A DNA stretch of 64,000 bases from Chloromonas sp. AAM2 (GCA_004335635.1 QAXH01004362.1:412-64411), one strand, 5' to 3'; counted from the first letter of the stretch, positions 48,313-60,738 are shown. The notes: a model not told the origin generated them from the letters alone. Translations and numbers: made by a program.

Positions 48313-51300
48313 TCACTTGTTGGCCATCATCAACATGAGATCCTTCTCTGGGTGCGCCACATCAGCAGGCGCCAACGCGAACTTGTCCACGAGAATGTCA
48401 ACCACCTCCGGGGTGAGAAACGCGGGGAGGATGGGACCCAGCCTGCCAAGGAAGGCAGAAGCGTTGAAATGAGATGAAGTAGGCAAAGTGGCAACCACCA
48501 CATGGAGTAGCGGCCGGACTGTTTAGTTGGGAGCCACTGTGCATGTATGTTGCATTGACAACAATGTGAGACGTTCCCAACATCAGAACACAGCTGATTG
48601 CTCGCTCACCGAATGTTCCTGACGCCCAGGTGCAGCAGCGTGAGGAGCACGGCCACCGCCTTCTGCTCAAACCAGCTGATGTCAAGGGACAGAGGTAGGC
48701 TGTTGATGTCGGTTTTCAGCGCCTTGGCCAGCTCCTGCGGGGAAAGGAAACCGCAGAAGAATGGCATGAGCTCACACACCCCATGTGACTGAGCATCAGA
48801 GTATGCTGACTTCAGGCATCAGATCAGCAACAAGACGACAAACGTGGTGGCAGCACACTGTCCTCTTCAGGCATATGCCCAGCGCACCGCACCACGGGGT
48901 CAGCCTCATGCATACAAAGAGGGCTTGTGCTCACTGGTGCTGCATGAATCGGCTAATGGTAGCACTCCAGCACCCCACACTATTCCGAGGCCGCCACCAG
49001 CTGTCCTACTCACCGTTGCGACCACCAGTGCCGAGTAGGCGTCATTGCACTGCCCCATGTCCACCAGCCGGGGCAGCCCGGTGTCAGCCAGAGTGCCAAA
49101 GTCCTGGTCAATCAACCGGAACTTGCCACAGCCCAGCGTCCTGCGCATGCACAAGCGCAAGCAATGGTCGCACACCCTGCCACGCACTGCTCAATCCGAG
49201 TAAGAGCCCACAGAGGACCATTAGCACACTGCCAACGAGAAGTGAACGGACTGGGTATGTAACCAATAGTCATGTACTGTGCAGATCAGTATGCAGCCCC
49301 TGCCTTACTCCTGACTAGCCGCAATACTGCACCGACCTGGTAGTGGCCTCTGATCTGAATAACAATTGTCCTGACCCTAGCAAAACATCTGACATAAAAT
49401 TCTGTTCTCAGTAGCACTTGTCCCTGCACCCTCCCCAGCACCCCAGAATCACTCACAGTAGCATGGTGTCTGTTGGCATTTCATGCGACAGCTTGGAGTA
49501 GTAGCCGCGCTGGGGCTCATGGCCATCACACCCGCCCACAAGGAAGATGTGGCTCAGCTTGCCCGTGGTGATTGCGTCGATCAACTGCACAACAGACCCA
49601 TGTCATGCCGAGTCAGGAGGTTTCCTAGCAGAGCTAGATAGCTAGTCACTGCTGTGAAAATGTTTCTGGTCAATGTCAAACTGGGAGACAGCACAGGCTG
49701 GACGATGTGGCCCAAAGCGCATGCAAGTTAACTGATCACGTCAAACACCGCAGCCACCTTAGATACAACCACAGCGTCAACCACCGACAGACATCACACT
49801 ATTCCACACCTTGTCTGCAACGCCCAGCACGGCGTCGTGCCCGAAGCCCACAGTGACCGGTGCCTTGACTCCATGCGCCTTGACGGGCTTGAGAGCGGTC
49901 TCCTCGGTCCAGCCGGGCAGCGCTAGTGCCCGTTCAATCACAGGAGAGTAGTCACTGCCCACATGGGCAACGTTGGTCAGGCCAGTGTCGCCGGTGGTGA
50001 ACAGGTTCTGCAATTGCATGGAGAGAGCACAACCTTAAATGTGAACTCTACCTAAGATGAATCATTCATGGCCTATTGAATGCAGCATGGGTAGCAAATC
50101 TGCACAAGGATGGAGCCCGCCTTCATGGTGTGAACACGAAGTGGCATGGAACATGCAAGGCAAGGGTAGCATGTGCCACAGGCTGCCAGTTTACAATCTA
50201 GAACCAGAAGGCAGCTCAATCGGTGTTTCGGACCAGCTCGTGCTTCTGTCTTGCTCTCACCTTGCGGTACATGCTGAGGGGGTCCAGGATGCAGTTGGTG
50301 GTTGCCAGGATGGAGCCGGGAAAGTTGGCAAAGTCAAGCTTCTGCAGGCAGCAGTACAAGCAACATTCAGACTCCGCCCGCAGCTACCTGTCAAGGCCAG
50401 TGCCTAAGTTGAGTCTGCTGATTTGAAACAGTGCGCACAAGTAGCACATCCAGCCTGCTGAATCAGCACGGAACTACACGAACAAGTGTCCACACAAAAG
50501 GTGTTCATATGCGGTGGCACTGGAGGACCAGCAACCGATGGCTTGCAGAACCCACTAAAGCCACCACAGGCTGCAGCTGCCCCAGAACCTGAGCCCGAGT
50601 GTGTTCTCACCTGGCCGTACCAGGCGCCCCCGTAGTGACCCGCCAGGTGCTTGTACTTCTTAAGCCCCGGGTAGCCGTGGGCGGGCAGCATCTCGCCGTG
50701 TGTGTACACCTGCAACAAGGCCAGGAGGAAAGTGTGGGGCTTCACTAATGTAGATGGGCACATAGGGCACGTGTGACACAGGCCTGTTGCAACCTATACA
50801 GGAAGTGAAGGTACAATGCTATGGCGTGGAGACAGGTGGCACGCAATCGGATGTGCAAGCTCAGACAACAGGTGCTGCGTGTAACATGGGCTAGAACGGA
50901 CCACACGTTTAACTCACGTTGATTCCCTTGCCCTCGGTCTGTTCAAGCAGTGAATGTAGGTCGTGCATGTCGTGGCCTGTGATGAGAATGGCCTTGCCTG
51001 GCTTGGGGGCCAGGTTCACCTGTGAGGTGCAACATGGACACGCCTGTCAGTAGGATGAACACTAATCAATGAGATCATCCCAAGCCAGGAGGCAGGTGTC
51101 CCTGCAACTTTTGATCGGTCAACACAAAGGCCCAGTTTCTTTCACTAATGCACTGATAAAAGAGGGTAAACTGTTTTTCCAAGTCCTGTGCCCTGCGTTC
51201 TGCTGCCCGCACAGTGGCATGCTAACCACGTGCCGCAGATCACCGACATGATTCACGTGCCCCTTGAGCCCTGCTTTCCCGCACCTGTGTTGGCTCAGGC

Positions 51301-53816
51301 TTGCCAAAGGTGGCAATGTGCGAGTCCGACAGGAGCTTCATCACCACCAGGTTAACCTCACCCAGACGCAGGGCATGGCCCAGCAAGCTGCCCATGTCAC
51401 CTGAGGGGCAAGCAAACAATGCAACACATCTGATTTCATGACCCCCCAAGTAATGGCAATTGACAATCAAACATCCGATCAGGTTCATCTTGTGTTGATG
51501 AAGTATGCCTCTACGTCCGTGTCTGTCATAGCTGATGGAGGCATGCACGATTATTAGACGCTGGCCAGTCACATGACACTGCTTGAAGCTAAGGTTGCAC
51601 AGTTCACTTACCGGCTTGAGGCGAGCCCAGGAACGCGAGTGTCTCCTGCACTGCGGCGTACACCTGCGGGTCCTTCCCTCCCAGCGCCTCAGCATGCGCG
51701 GCGTAGGCAGCCACGCCCTTGAGACCATACATGCACAGCTCTGCAAGCCATGAACAGCAAACCAGGATAGGACAGGGCAGGCACTGAATACGGTGAGCCG
51801 TGACAGCTGAAGGCAGTGGGCTGCGAGGTAATCTGTCAGCAAGCCAGATACTTGCACCTGGTCGGCCAAGCTGGCATCAAAGCATGCATCAACTAGTTGC
51901 CATGGTATCTCTTACGCAACCATTCACAAACATGTGCATGTCCTGCAAATGGCACCCATGCGCACACACACCCTGCAGTCCCGCCACTGTCTTCCCCAGC
52001 GTGTCCTGGCGCCACATGAGCCCTGTGAGGCGCGCCTCGGCCAGCAGCTCGGGCATGTATAGGTCAGGGATGCGGCTGGCCTGCGGGAGCAACGTGACAG
52101 GGCGCAATTGTGCATGCGCAGGGGTGGCAGGCGCCGGGCAACCGTGCAACTGAGAAGGGCAAAATTACATGGCTTCACAAGCTTGGCTCTGATGCACCTG
52201 TGCGTCCTGATCAAGGCAACATGCGCAGCCATGTGGCAGGCTGCCGACAGTGTTGGCTTCACTGCAGTGCTGGCCTCACCTGTCGCACGTTCCACTGCAG
52301 CGGGTGGCCTGTGAGCGGGTTGAACCAGTCCACCTCCGGCACTGCGGGCAGGGTGGGGTGGCCCGCGGCCGACAGCTTGCGCACCAACACGTTGTGCAGC
52401 ATCAGACTCTGGGCGATGTATTCCTGCACAAGTGGCATGCGGACGGAGGCAGGGTCTTGTGGGCAGGCATGCCTGGAGTCAGTGTGTGTCAGGCAGGCAG
52501 GCGAGCTCAGTCAATGTGTATCAAATGACAAGCAAGGCCAGTGAGCGCTGGCAAGAGATGACAGCATCAGGAAACAGAGACAGGGCGAGAGGTCCTACCT
52601 GGAAGCGCTCATCATCGAAGTTGACGTTCGTGAGTGTGCTGAAGGTCGCACGCAGGCAGAACGAGTCCACCTCGGCGTCTGCATGTCAGCGGCGCATGAA
52701 ACACAGACAGAGGCTCAGCAACTATTTGACAATCAACATTGGCGTGCCCGCAAACAATGTTCACTCAGCTGCACATTCAGGCAGACATGGTTAGCAATGC
52801 CATGGCAGTTTGTTTGCTGTTGGTTGGTCACGAGGTGTGTTGCATCGTACAATTTGCCCTCCTGTCTCTCTGTGGCCCTTTCTTCCCTTTCCCTCACTGG
52901 CTTGATGAGCCGTTGATGGCCTGTGAACATGTGCCTGATTTGATACATGGAGCTGCAACGCACTTGTGACGCCGAGGAAGCGTGCATGGCAGGCGAGGGT
53001 GCCCAGCCCCTTGAGTGAGTGAACCAACAGGTCTTGCAGCCCAGCAACCTCTGGGGTCTTGCCGCACTGCACAAGACGCATCAAGGCATATTTATCTCAG
53101 TGCTTGACATTGACGAGTCTGAGTTCATGTGCTGTGTCAGCATGCCGTGCACTGCCCGTTGCAACGCAAGCAAGTCCCATGCGCTCAGGAGCCCTGGTCT
53201 CTGTTCCTATTGTGTTGATCAGAGTGGACCACACAAGGCCGCATAGTCAGTCTTACACTCTGACGAGATACTCACGTTTCCGATCGTTGTGCAGCCGGTT
53301 TGGTTGGCCGTTTGCTCGCATTGCATGCAGAGCTGCAAGGCAGAACGGAAGTTCCAGGTGTGGGTTGGAGGGTGGCCAGGTTAGCCTGTGCATGGCTGTT
53401 CGCTAGTAAGGTCACTGCTGATGCACAGATTGAGTACTGGTGAACTCTTCATGACAACAAGATTGAGTGAGACTCGCGTCCCTGATGAACCAAAGCGGTT
53501 GGAGGAGGTTGCTCACCATCTTGGGGTCTGCTGCAACGGCTGCGGCCTTTGCAGTCACCTGCAGGCATGTGTCAGAGCGGTGGTTGAGCGTGACTCCTAG
53601 CTTCTTTGAAGAAAACCTGGGTTCGTGATGTCGGGTTCCGGAACATGGGACAATGCAAATGTGTCGTACCTGTCGACGGCCACGGCCAAGCTCCGCTGAA
53701 GCGAACCCATGGCGCGGGAACACTGAGAGAGGCTTGATAGAGATGACGCCAGTCGTGATTGTGCTGCGCACGATTGTTCGAGCGCTCACGAACTTGTTGG
53801 TTGGTGCCAGCATCAT
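48313..53816 (-). CDS. HCP: Hybrid-cluster protein (hydroxylamine reductase), organelle-targeted
   Basis: A complete gene of about 16 exons from ATG 53816 to the stop after MMANK at 48313, roughly 590 residues. Hcp carries a [4Fe-4S] cluster and an Fe-S-O hybrid cluster; it reduces hydroxylamine in vitro and is thought to reduce nitric oxide in bacteria. N-terminal cysteines read [14 protein letters not shown]...CGKTPEV, spacing CX2CX8CX5C, the class I (anaerobe) pattern. Hybrid-cluster ligands are all present: His in ITGHDMHDL, Glu in [12 protein letters not shown], Cys in [19 protein letters not shown] and GQCNDAYS, and Glu/Lys in [11 protein letters not shown]. Exon 1 (53670-53816) encodes a basic, Ser/Thr-rich, acid-poor leader ([20 protein letters not shown]), absent from bacterial Hcp, predicting plastid or mitochondrial import. 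Chlamydomonas has several HCP genes induced in dark anoxia. Confidence 0.95.
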
Positions 53817-53826
53817 TCTTTACACG

Positions 53827-53860
53827 TCAAAAGAAAAGAAAAAGAAAGAAAGGAAGAAGA
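53827..53860. repeat. Purine-rich tract in the HCP 5' leader
   Basis: Nearly pure A/G on the plus strand (pyrimidine on the gene strand) from just upstream of the HCP ATG. It is low complexity; a promoter or 5' UTR role is possible but unproven. Confidence 0.6.
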
Positions 53861-53945
53861 TGTAGATCTCAGCGTACAAGCTGATTGGAGGAGGACTATG
53901 GTGGCGAGGGCTGCCGCCTGTGTATATGAATGCCCAATTCAACAG

Positions 53946-54000
53946 TTCCGGAAGTTCCGGAAGTACCAGATGACTAACGTAACGGCTGGCCCTTCCGGAA
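53946..54000. promoter_or_regulatory. Three TTCCGGAA palindromes upstream of HCP
   Basis: The perfect 8-base palindrome TTCCGGAA stands at 53,946-53,953, 53,955-53,962 and 53,993-54,000, about 130-185 bases upstream of the HCP ATG. A fourth copy lies at 53,636-53,643 in HCP intron 1. The second copy runs directly into GTAC (TTCCGGAAGTACC). GTAC is the core bound by the Chlamydomonas copper/hypoxia regulator CRR1. The clustering suggests a real control site. Confidence 0.5.
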
Positions 54001-54517
54001 CCATCTCGGAGGCCCCCTGACGCGCAATAGCATTCAAAACATTACTTCGCGATCAAGAACTGATTAGCAATGCCGAACGAGGCGCATACATGAAACGTCT
54101 CGCGCCGGTGGCGTACGCACGGCTTTTGAGGTTAATCACTTTTGGAACCAAAAATTAGCACCAGTTAAGATGGCCTGTGCATCAGGCAGGCTGATCGTCA
54201 TCTCATCTTTGATTCTGGGCAGGTGATTGTGCATAGAGGTCCAGCAGCTTTCTTGACTGAAAAGCTGTGTGATACCATGCAAGCAGAATGTGCTCGCTAT
54301 CCTTTGCCATTCTCTCTCTGGCCGTGAGTGTGAAAAACCACAGACACAGAGTTTGTCCGCACTTCATAGCACGACTTCAACACGGTCCTTGCATCATGCT
54401 ACCATGCTCCCGATGTGTAACACAGTCCTTGCATCATGCTCGCTAGTCAACGTCAACAGACTTGCGCACAATCCAATGGTGGCTCTACGCCAGGATTTGC
54501 GAACGATGTGCCCGTCA
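54001..54517. other. Intergenic, no gene seen
   Basis: This is the distal upstream region of HCP. It is mixed composition, with one further GTAC (54,111) and a short duplicated phrase (ACAGTCCTTGCATCATGCT and a variant, near 54,382 and 54,421). No supported coding region. Confidence 0.45.
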
Positions 54518-54628
54518 GGTTACAAGGAGGGAGTGCAAACCATGTAGCACGTCCAACGCAAACATCAACTATTTGCGCAAATTGCAAAAATTTCTCCTAG
54601 TAAAGGGGAATCTGGCCGTGTCAGCAAG
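54518..54628 (+). repeat. Direct repeat, left copy
   Basis: It starts GGTTACAAGGAGGGAGTGCA and ends near GTCAGCAAG. It matches 55,784-55,889 over its full length with small indels. Confidence 0.65.
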
Positions 54629-54905
54629 GGGTGGTGAGGCTCTTGTGGCCAAGGGTGGTGAGCACCACCTCCAGAACAGGTCCCAACAACGCCTTACCAA
54701 GCTTGACAGATTGCTCTACCAATAACATCTTCAAGCACGGGCCGTAGCGACGTGCGCACCACGTCCGTCAAGCTCCGGGCAATGCCGGTCTTGACGGACT
54801 TGGACCAATCGCTTGCCATCCGCAGCGACAATAGCTACGACGGTGTCGATATACGGATTTGACAGGTCACAAGCGTTAGCAACGGTCCGTGCAGAAACGC
54901 AAGCA

Positions 54906-55552
54906 ATGGCAGAGGAGACCAAGGAGGATCAAGAAGGTGTTGAAGGGCGATCAGCGACTGGCATTGCGCAACTGGACGTGGTGCTGCCTCCGGACGACCT
55001 GGCGGCGACCACAGCAGCCCTGGCCACCCAGCCGCCTGACCAAGCAGCTTGTCTGAGCAACGGCTTCGTGAGCATGCTGCTGCAGCTTTTCTTGGAACAT
55101 CACGAGGCTCTTGCCACAGCAGTGGGGCGCGAGGTCCAGCGTGCTGTTGACAACAGCGGTGCAGCACCTGCCTTAGCCACAATGACTGCCCTTGAGCAAG
55201 AAGTGTTAGGCCGCCAGATCAGTGCCGCGACACTTGCTACTGCTTTGCAAGCTGCAGGCATTGAGCCAAAGCTCTCCGCACAATCCATGGCTGCCAGTAT
55301 GGGCGGCTGCAGCGCGTGTGGTTAGCAGCCAATCATACCTTAGCTGCTATGGCGAAGCAAAGAGTGTGGTCGGGCCAGTGTTTAGTCAAGCTGCTATGTG
55401 ATGCATGTGTGCTCAGACCGACGCTGGAGCACTTCCCTGACGTCAGCGGTATGTTGTCTCAAGCAGTGGCAATGAAACAAGCGTGCCCAAAGAACGGGTT
55501 GCGCTGTCCTGCTCTGCACTGGTTGAATACATGCTGCGGGAACCAAGAATAG
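54906..55552 (+). pseudogene. Frameshifted open reading frame inside the repeat-flanked element
   Basis: From ATG 54906 the frame reads about 140 codons (Ala/Glu/Gln-rich, helical, e.g. LQLFLEHHEALATAVGREVQ) to a stop at 55,323-55,325. Similar-looking coding continues in a second frame (contains LVKLLCDACVLRPTLEHFPD), then a third frame after about 55,485 (ALVEYMLREPRI). This looks like one protein broken by two small indels, or by unrecognised introns. I do not recognise the family. Confidence 0.35.
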
Positions 55553-55783
55553 ACCGCCGGGCAAAGAGAAAGAACCAGGCAAGGAAGCATACTAAAAGTA
55601 TGCACAGTTTGACAGGTCACAGGCAAGCGTTACGCTCACTCAGGGTCACAGGTCACAAGTTCAGACGAACGTTTAGAACTTTCATGTATGGTCTCTTGGA
55701 CCATATCCGTGCATGAAGGCTCTGGTGTTCCCTCTCTTGCATGAGCCAGACGAAGCAACTGCAGTACCTGAGAACCACGGTGT

Positions 55784-55889
55784 GTTACAAGGAGGGAGCG
55801 CCACACCAGGAAGCACGCCCACGCAAGTATCAAAATTGCGCAAATAGTAAATTTCTCCTAGTCAAGGGGAGTCTAGCCGCGGCAGCAAG
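55784..55889 (+). repeat. Direct repeat, right copy
   Basis: It matches the left copy (GTTACAAGGAGGGAGCGC to GCGGCAGCAAG). Just before it (about 55,690-55,747), a GCTCTGGTGTTCCCTCTC phrase recurs in variant form near 59,660-59,690. Confidence 0.65.
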
Positions 55890-56406
55890 TGCAATGGCAG
55901 GTTCAATGGCCGCACCCGTGTAATCACATCTTGGCAGTGCAAAGTGTTGAAGATCCCGCTTTAACATCTGCGAGGAGCAGTACTGGCACTGCATGCTTCA
56001 CTACTGGTATGCGGTATGGCTGACTACTACGCCAGCGAACAGATTGTCTCGTCTTTGCTGTTTGTTCAGAATGTGACTGATGTTGTGCGAAAATGGGGAC
56101 CATAGTGGGAAAAAATAATGAAATACATGAAGCAGGAGAATTAGCCATGAAGCAGCTGGACTGGGACAACTACAGGCATGTTTTCAGACTGAGATTTTGC
56201 GGAGAGTTTGCTGCGGTGGTGATGTAAATAAATACTTACAACTGTGTCGGACCTTCTCATCGTTGCCACTGCATGGCATTCGCAAGCCTTCCAATGACAA
56301 TTGCAAATGTGTGCAGCGTCCGTCCGGAAAATAAAGCCCTAACCGCCAAATCCGATTGCGGCCAAGGTGTCCCATTGCGCTGGGCAGGGCAACAACAGTG
56401 CGAGGA
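55890..56406. other. Upstream region of the acyl-CoA-binding gene
   Basis: No coding region is supported. The sequence from 56,290 to 56,406 is the likely promoter and 5' UTR of the next gene. No TATA box was seen. Confidence 0.4.
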
Positions 56407-58544
56407 ATGGAGCCTGACGATCAAATAGAATCGCGCTTCAATGCGGCCGCTGATTGGGTAGGCGGTGCCATCAGCAGCGGCCAGGCGCCAGGGTTTAATG
56501 ACGCATCGAAGCTCAAGTTCTACGGCCTGTATAAGCAGGCTACTGCCGGCAAGTGCAACGCACCCAAGCCTGCTTTTTGGAGCCGAGCTGCAAGGTTGAA
56601 ATGGTGGGCAGTGTGCATGCTCGTGCATCCACCTGTTGCCTCGCACAACTTGGCGCCCTCGGCCCATTTTCAAGAACAGTTGAGCTGGCATAAGCTGGTG
56701 TGATAGCAAAATCTGTGCTGAAGGTACATGCAGCTGTTGTTGTGCGGGTTCTTGTCAGTGCCATGTGTGCATGTGTGTGCCATTTGCAGGGATGCGTGGA
56801 ACAAGCTGGGCAACATGACCCCAGATCGAGCTATGGAGCAGTACGTGAAACTGCTGACCAGCTTGGCTCCCAGCTGGGGCGGCATGGATGGCGATAGAGA
56901 GGGAGGCAAGGGGGAGACAGGCACGAGCGGTGGGAAAGGCGGTGGAGGGTTTGGCCCAGTCTTCAGCTCCTTTGCGATGGAAGAAGATGACGATGAGTCT
57001 GAACAGGTCGGCTGACGTACTTGAGGCGAATAGCACGTGTGTTGGTGCCAGATTGCTGTGCAGACTGGCTGCAGGCTACATTGACAGCACTTGTTTGAAA
57101 TGCCGCATCACATGCATATTATCAGTGGTGCAGCCCGGACTGCAACCCTGCTAACGCAGCAATATCCTCACGCACTTGTCATGGCAGCACAGTGTTATTT
57201 GCTGCGCAGTCTGAACCTTGCTGCGGTCGTAGCCAGCTCTGCTTGTTTGAGTACGTCACTCCCAGCGGTTGCATCTGTTTCTTAACCAGTGCTACATGCA
57301 TCAGGCATTGCCAGTACAGGCCCTGGCTGACGACGGTTGTGATGCATCCTCGCTGTTGCAGCAAGAAGAGACCAGCATGCATGAACTAGCCGGTCAAGGA
57401 GATGAGCAGGGCGTGCTTGACTTGTTGGATGCAGGTGGGATCGGGTGGGGTGGTATCTCGTAGATGGCGTTGGCCAAAGATATCAGACTCGATGAGTCAG
57501 GCTTTGTGGGTTGTCCAATCAAGCATGAATAGGCAAACACAGTCTCGCGGCCTGCAGCCTGTCGTAGGATTGTAAGGGCGGATCTCCACCGGTGTGGGCA
57601 GGCTTATCACTTAGATTGTCCAACGCATACACCAGCCAAGTGATGAAGCAGTGACGAGGGCATGCCGTATGCGGCGGCACAGGCATCTGGACCTGACCAT
57701 CGCTTGATGGACTCTCAGTCGCCCTATGGCGTGTGCAGTACTTGGTGGCCGAGCACCTGAAAGCAGGCGTAGACGCATGGCTGCGCTAATGGCACTGCAT
57801 ACTCATGCCCACAGGCCTCGATGTGGACGTGCGCGATCGTCAGGGCTGCACCTCGCTTCACTTTGCTGCGGACCGCGGCCAGGCAGGCGTGGCCGCTGTG
57901 CTTTTGGCGCGGGGCGCAGACGTCAATGCCGTGGATGAGGACGGAGCGGCGCCACTGCACTATGCAGCGCTGTGCGGGAATGAACAGGTGGGCGGTTTGC
58001 CATCCTAAGCAGCTCCAACAGCCGTTGCACGCAGCTTAGCCCGAGGTCATCCGGGTCGTCCATACCCATTGCACACAGCTGGGCGCACCACCAGCACCCA
58101 GGTCGGTCCTGGCGACTGCAGCTTCAGATGCCCCATCCAGGCTTACCTGCAGCTTGCGACTACCAATCCAACATGCATGCCGGGCTTTCACCAAACAATC
58201 TTCTGGGCTCAATTGTAGGTCGTGTGCAAGCACTTCCTGTCACCTGGCCAGTGCGCATCAGGTTGTTTGTGAATGGCATATGCTGCGGGTGTACATGGCA
58301 CTTTGCAACATAGCTTGTCAATCCTTGCGTCGCTAGGACGCTGCGGGTCAGCAGCAGCATATCTATGGGTTGGCGTCACAGGCCAGGCTTCCGTGCATGA
58401 GTGGCCGCAATGCGTGTGTGCTCGCAGTTAGCCGTTTTGCTTCTGGAGGCGGGCGCGGATCCCAGGCTCCGGGACACCGGCGGGTCTACGGCACGCGACA
58501 TTGCACCCGCTACCTGGCAGTGTTGGGGCAGCGCGGAGGCGTAG
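56407..58544 (+). CDS. Acyl-CoA-binding protein with ankyrin repeats (ACBD6-like)
   Basis: Five exons, about 275 residues, close to the length of animal ACBD6. ATG 56407 opens MEPDDQIESRFNAAADWVGG. The ACB domain has the diagnostic KLKFYGLYKQATAGKC and KP..W....RLKW-DAWNKLGNM motifs; the Lys/Tyr/Trp residues that bind the CoA phosphate and acyl chain are present. The exon junction falls inside the KW codon pair (Trp TG|G). A Gly- and acidic-rich linker follows (FAMEEDDDESEQ), then ankyrin repeats: SMHELAGQGDEQGVLDLLDAG, CTSLHFAADRGQAGVAAVLL and APLHYAALCGNEQ-LAVLLLEAGADP. The stop is TAG at 58,542-58,544; TGTAA follows at 58,805. The protein would bind medium/long-chain acyl-CoA in the cytosol and use the ankyrin part for partner binding. 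Confidence 0.93.
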
Positions 58545-59339
58545 GCCCCGCACACTGACAGTGGTATCGAGCACTGGTGTAGCACGTGACTTCGCATTGC
58601 TGCCCATGACTGTGGAGGTTTTTTCTTATCTCTGTGCCTCAGCATAACACGCTACTTGAACGCGGCTACCAAGCAATGCCCTGGCATGATTGCACTCGTG
58701 GCAACGCCAACGTTTCAGTGTTTGATTGCCCATTAGCACGGCTACTGAGAGACGAAGCATCTCTCTGCTATACTGTACTTGATCATTCAGGTGCACTTTC
58801 CCCTTGTAATGTATCGGTTTCTGCACAGACACAGAGGGTTTCACACACAGGCTTCCGAGTAATAATCAGGTTTTGGTCAAAGGCTGGTCAACTGTGGCAG
58901 TCCAAAGATTGGAGGATTCCAGAAAAATTGCACAGGTCCTGTGATGATCATGTGATGAGGAAAGGCCTGGCTAAGAGGCTAGCCGCAACCGGCTAGTCAA
59001 GAGCTTCAAACTAATACCCACATTGTGAGGGTTCTGATCATTACCTGGGCGGTTATGACGGTTTGAAAAAAGTGGGTGGTCAAAAAGTCCCTCAAACCTG
59101 GGGGCCGTCCCAAACTTTGACCGGCCGTATCTGCTTGCCTGCCAACCAGATCAGAGCGCTCTCTTCGGATTCTCCACCAAAACTGAGCAAGGGACCAGCT
59201 GGCTTAATCTCAAGCAATTGCTAGGTCAACTCGACTTAGTTGACGTTTTGGTAATAAAAAGTCATAGGGTCACGGACTGCTTTTGTCTCCCCCTCCCCGC
59301 CCCCCTCCTCTGCGCAAAGTATCCTTACCACGGGATACC

Positions 59340-59382
59340 GTAACAAAGAGGGAGTGCACACCAGAAAGCACGTCCACGCAAA
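59340..59382 (+). repeat. Partial third copy of the 54,518/55,784 repeat
   Basis: TAACAAAGAGGGAGTGCACA and CCAGAAAGCACGTCCACGCA match the first 45 bases of the other two copies with a few changes. Confidence 0.6.
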
Positions 59383-60658
59383 TGACCTGATCTTATACCG
59401 CAAAACAAAGGATTTTGAATTAAGTCTGCGCCAATAGTACCGTTACTCTCTCTGGCCCTCTGGCTATCTGTATGAAGGTCCAAACCCGATCAGAACAATG
59501 AGCGCTCATTCGCACCCGTTTTCTAGGAACTGACACAGAAAAGATAGCAGACAAACAGATCCAATGCGTACAAGAAGACGACAATCTTTGTCTGTTACAC
59601 CATGGCAAACAGTAGTTGTGCACTTGGACCGACCGTTCTCAAGTTGTCTATGCATAAGGGTCTGGCGTTCCCTCTCATGCATGCACACACCTGTTGTGCG
59701 CCATTGCCTGGCGTCGATGTATCTGCACGCATGGCAACACCTCAACCTTGCTGTGCACAGGATTGCATCATTTTCTTGTTGAACTCATTTTTGTACTGAT
59801 TTCTACACTACAGGGTCCACATTGCTGTTGTGACAATTTTTATGATCATGCGAGCCTGCTAGCGTGCCATGACGTGCCGTTGAACCACCTTGCAGATCCT
59901 GTCGGCGCCAGGCACTTCCCTCCAGATGCTCAGTGCTAGCACACCAGGTATTGGATTACGTTTTCTGACTTTCCGAGAACATAAGCCGTGTTCTACCAGC
60001 ACGGTTCTGGCAGCTTGCACACGTCAGACTACCAGCATGGCATGTCAGATTGCCTGCCAGCTTTGGCTCTTGCCCACGGAAGTTGCATCACGCACCAGTC
60101 GGCTTAGTATGGTCTTCGTGTCCCTGTTAACTGTTGTCCTATGGCTGGCAGGCCTGTCTGAGCAGGTGTGGTTGCACGAACTGACAGCTGACACCTGACT
60201 TTGTCAATCAGCCCGACAACTTTGTTGGCAAGACAAGGGTCGAAGGCAGGGTCAAGCACTCAATTGGTTACGTTACACTCGATGTTACAGTCAATGTTGA
60301 CGAGGTCTGCTAGAGCAATCAGACATGAGCATCAACGGTTGCACTACCAACACGCCTGTCCCACCCTTCATAAAAAGCAAACAAAACAAATCACTGACAC
60401 TCCGTGCGGGGCACAACATGTTCAGCTTTGGTGCGTACGGTCAAAGCAGATTGCAGTGAGGAGCACACTTGACCAGCGCACGGCCTCATTTACTGCATTG
60501 GGAATGTCCTGGGCGCGCTCTGTTACAAAATAAACAAAAGAGATCAGCCTGGTCTTGAGCCATGTACAAGGACTAGGGCACACGTGACGAGCATGCATTG
60601 CATCGCACGCAAACCATCATGCCGTACACAACATGGCCCTTGGGCCGCCTGTACCAGC

Positions 60659-60738
60659 AGAATCCTTTGCCTTGCAACGCCTGTACCAGCACCCACGGGA
60701 AGCCTGCACCAGGGCAGAATCCTTCACCTTGCAACGCC
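60659..60738. repeat. Two-copy 57-bp tandem repeat
   Basis: AGAATCCTTTGCCTTGCAAC (60,659) recurs as AGAATCCTTCACCTTGCAAC (60,716), flanked by similar CCTGTACCAGCA and CCTGCACCAGGGC words. Confidence 0.7.

Larger units (their letters stand above)
54518..55889. mobile_element. Decayed repeat-flanked element
   Basis: Two direct repeats of about 105-110 bases bracket this segment (54,518-54,628 and 55,784-55,889). They share GTTACAAGGAGGGAG, GCAAGTATCAA-like, TTGCGCAAAT and ATTTCTCCTAGT words in the same order, with many point differences. Between them is an open frame that appears broken by two frame changes. A third partial copy of the repeat lies at 59,340-59,382. The arrangement suggests an old insertion with long terminal direct repeats, but no target-site duplication or known transposase could be confirmed. 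Confidence 0.45.
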
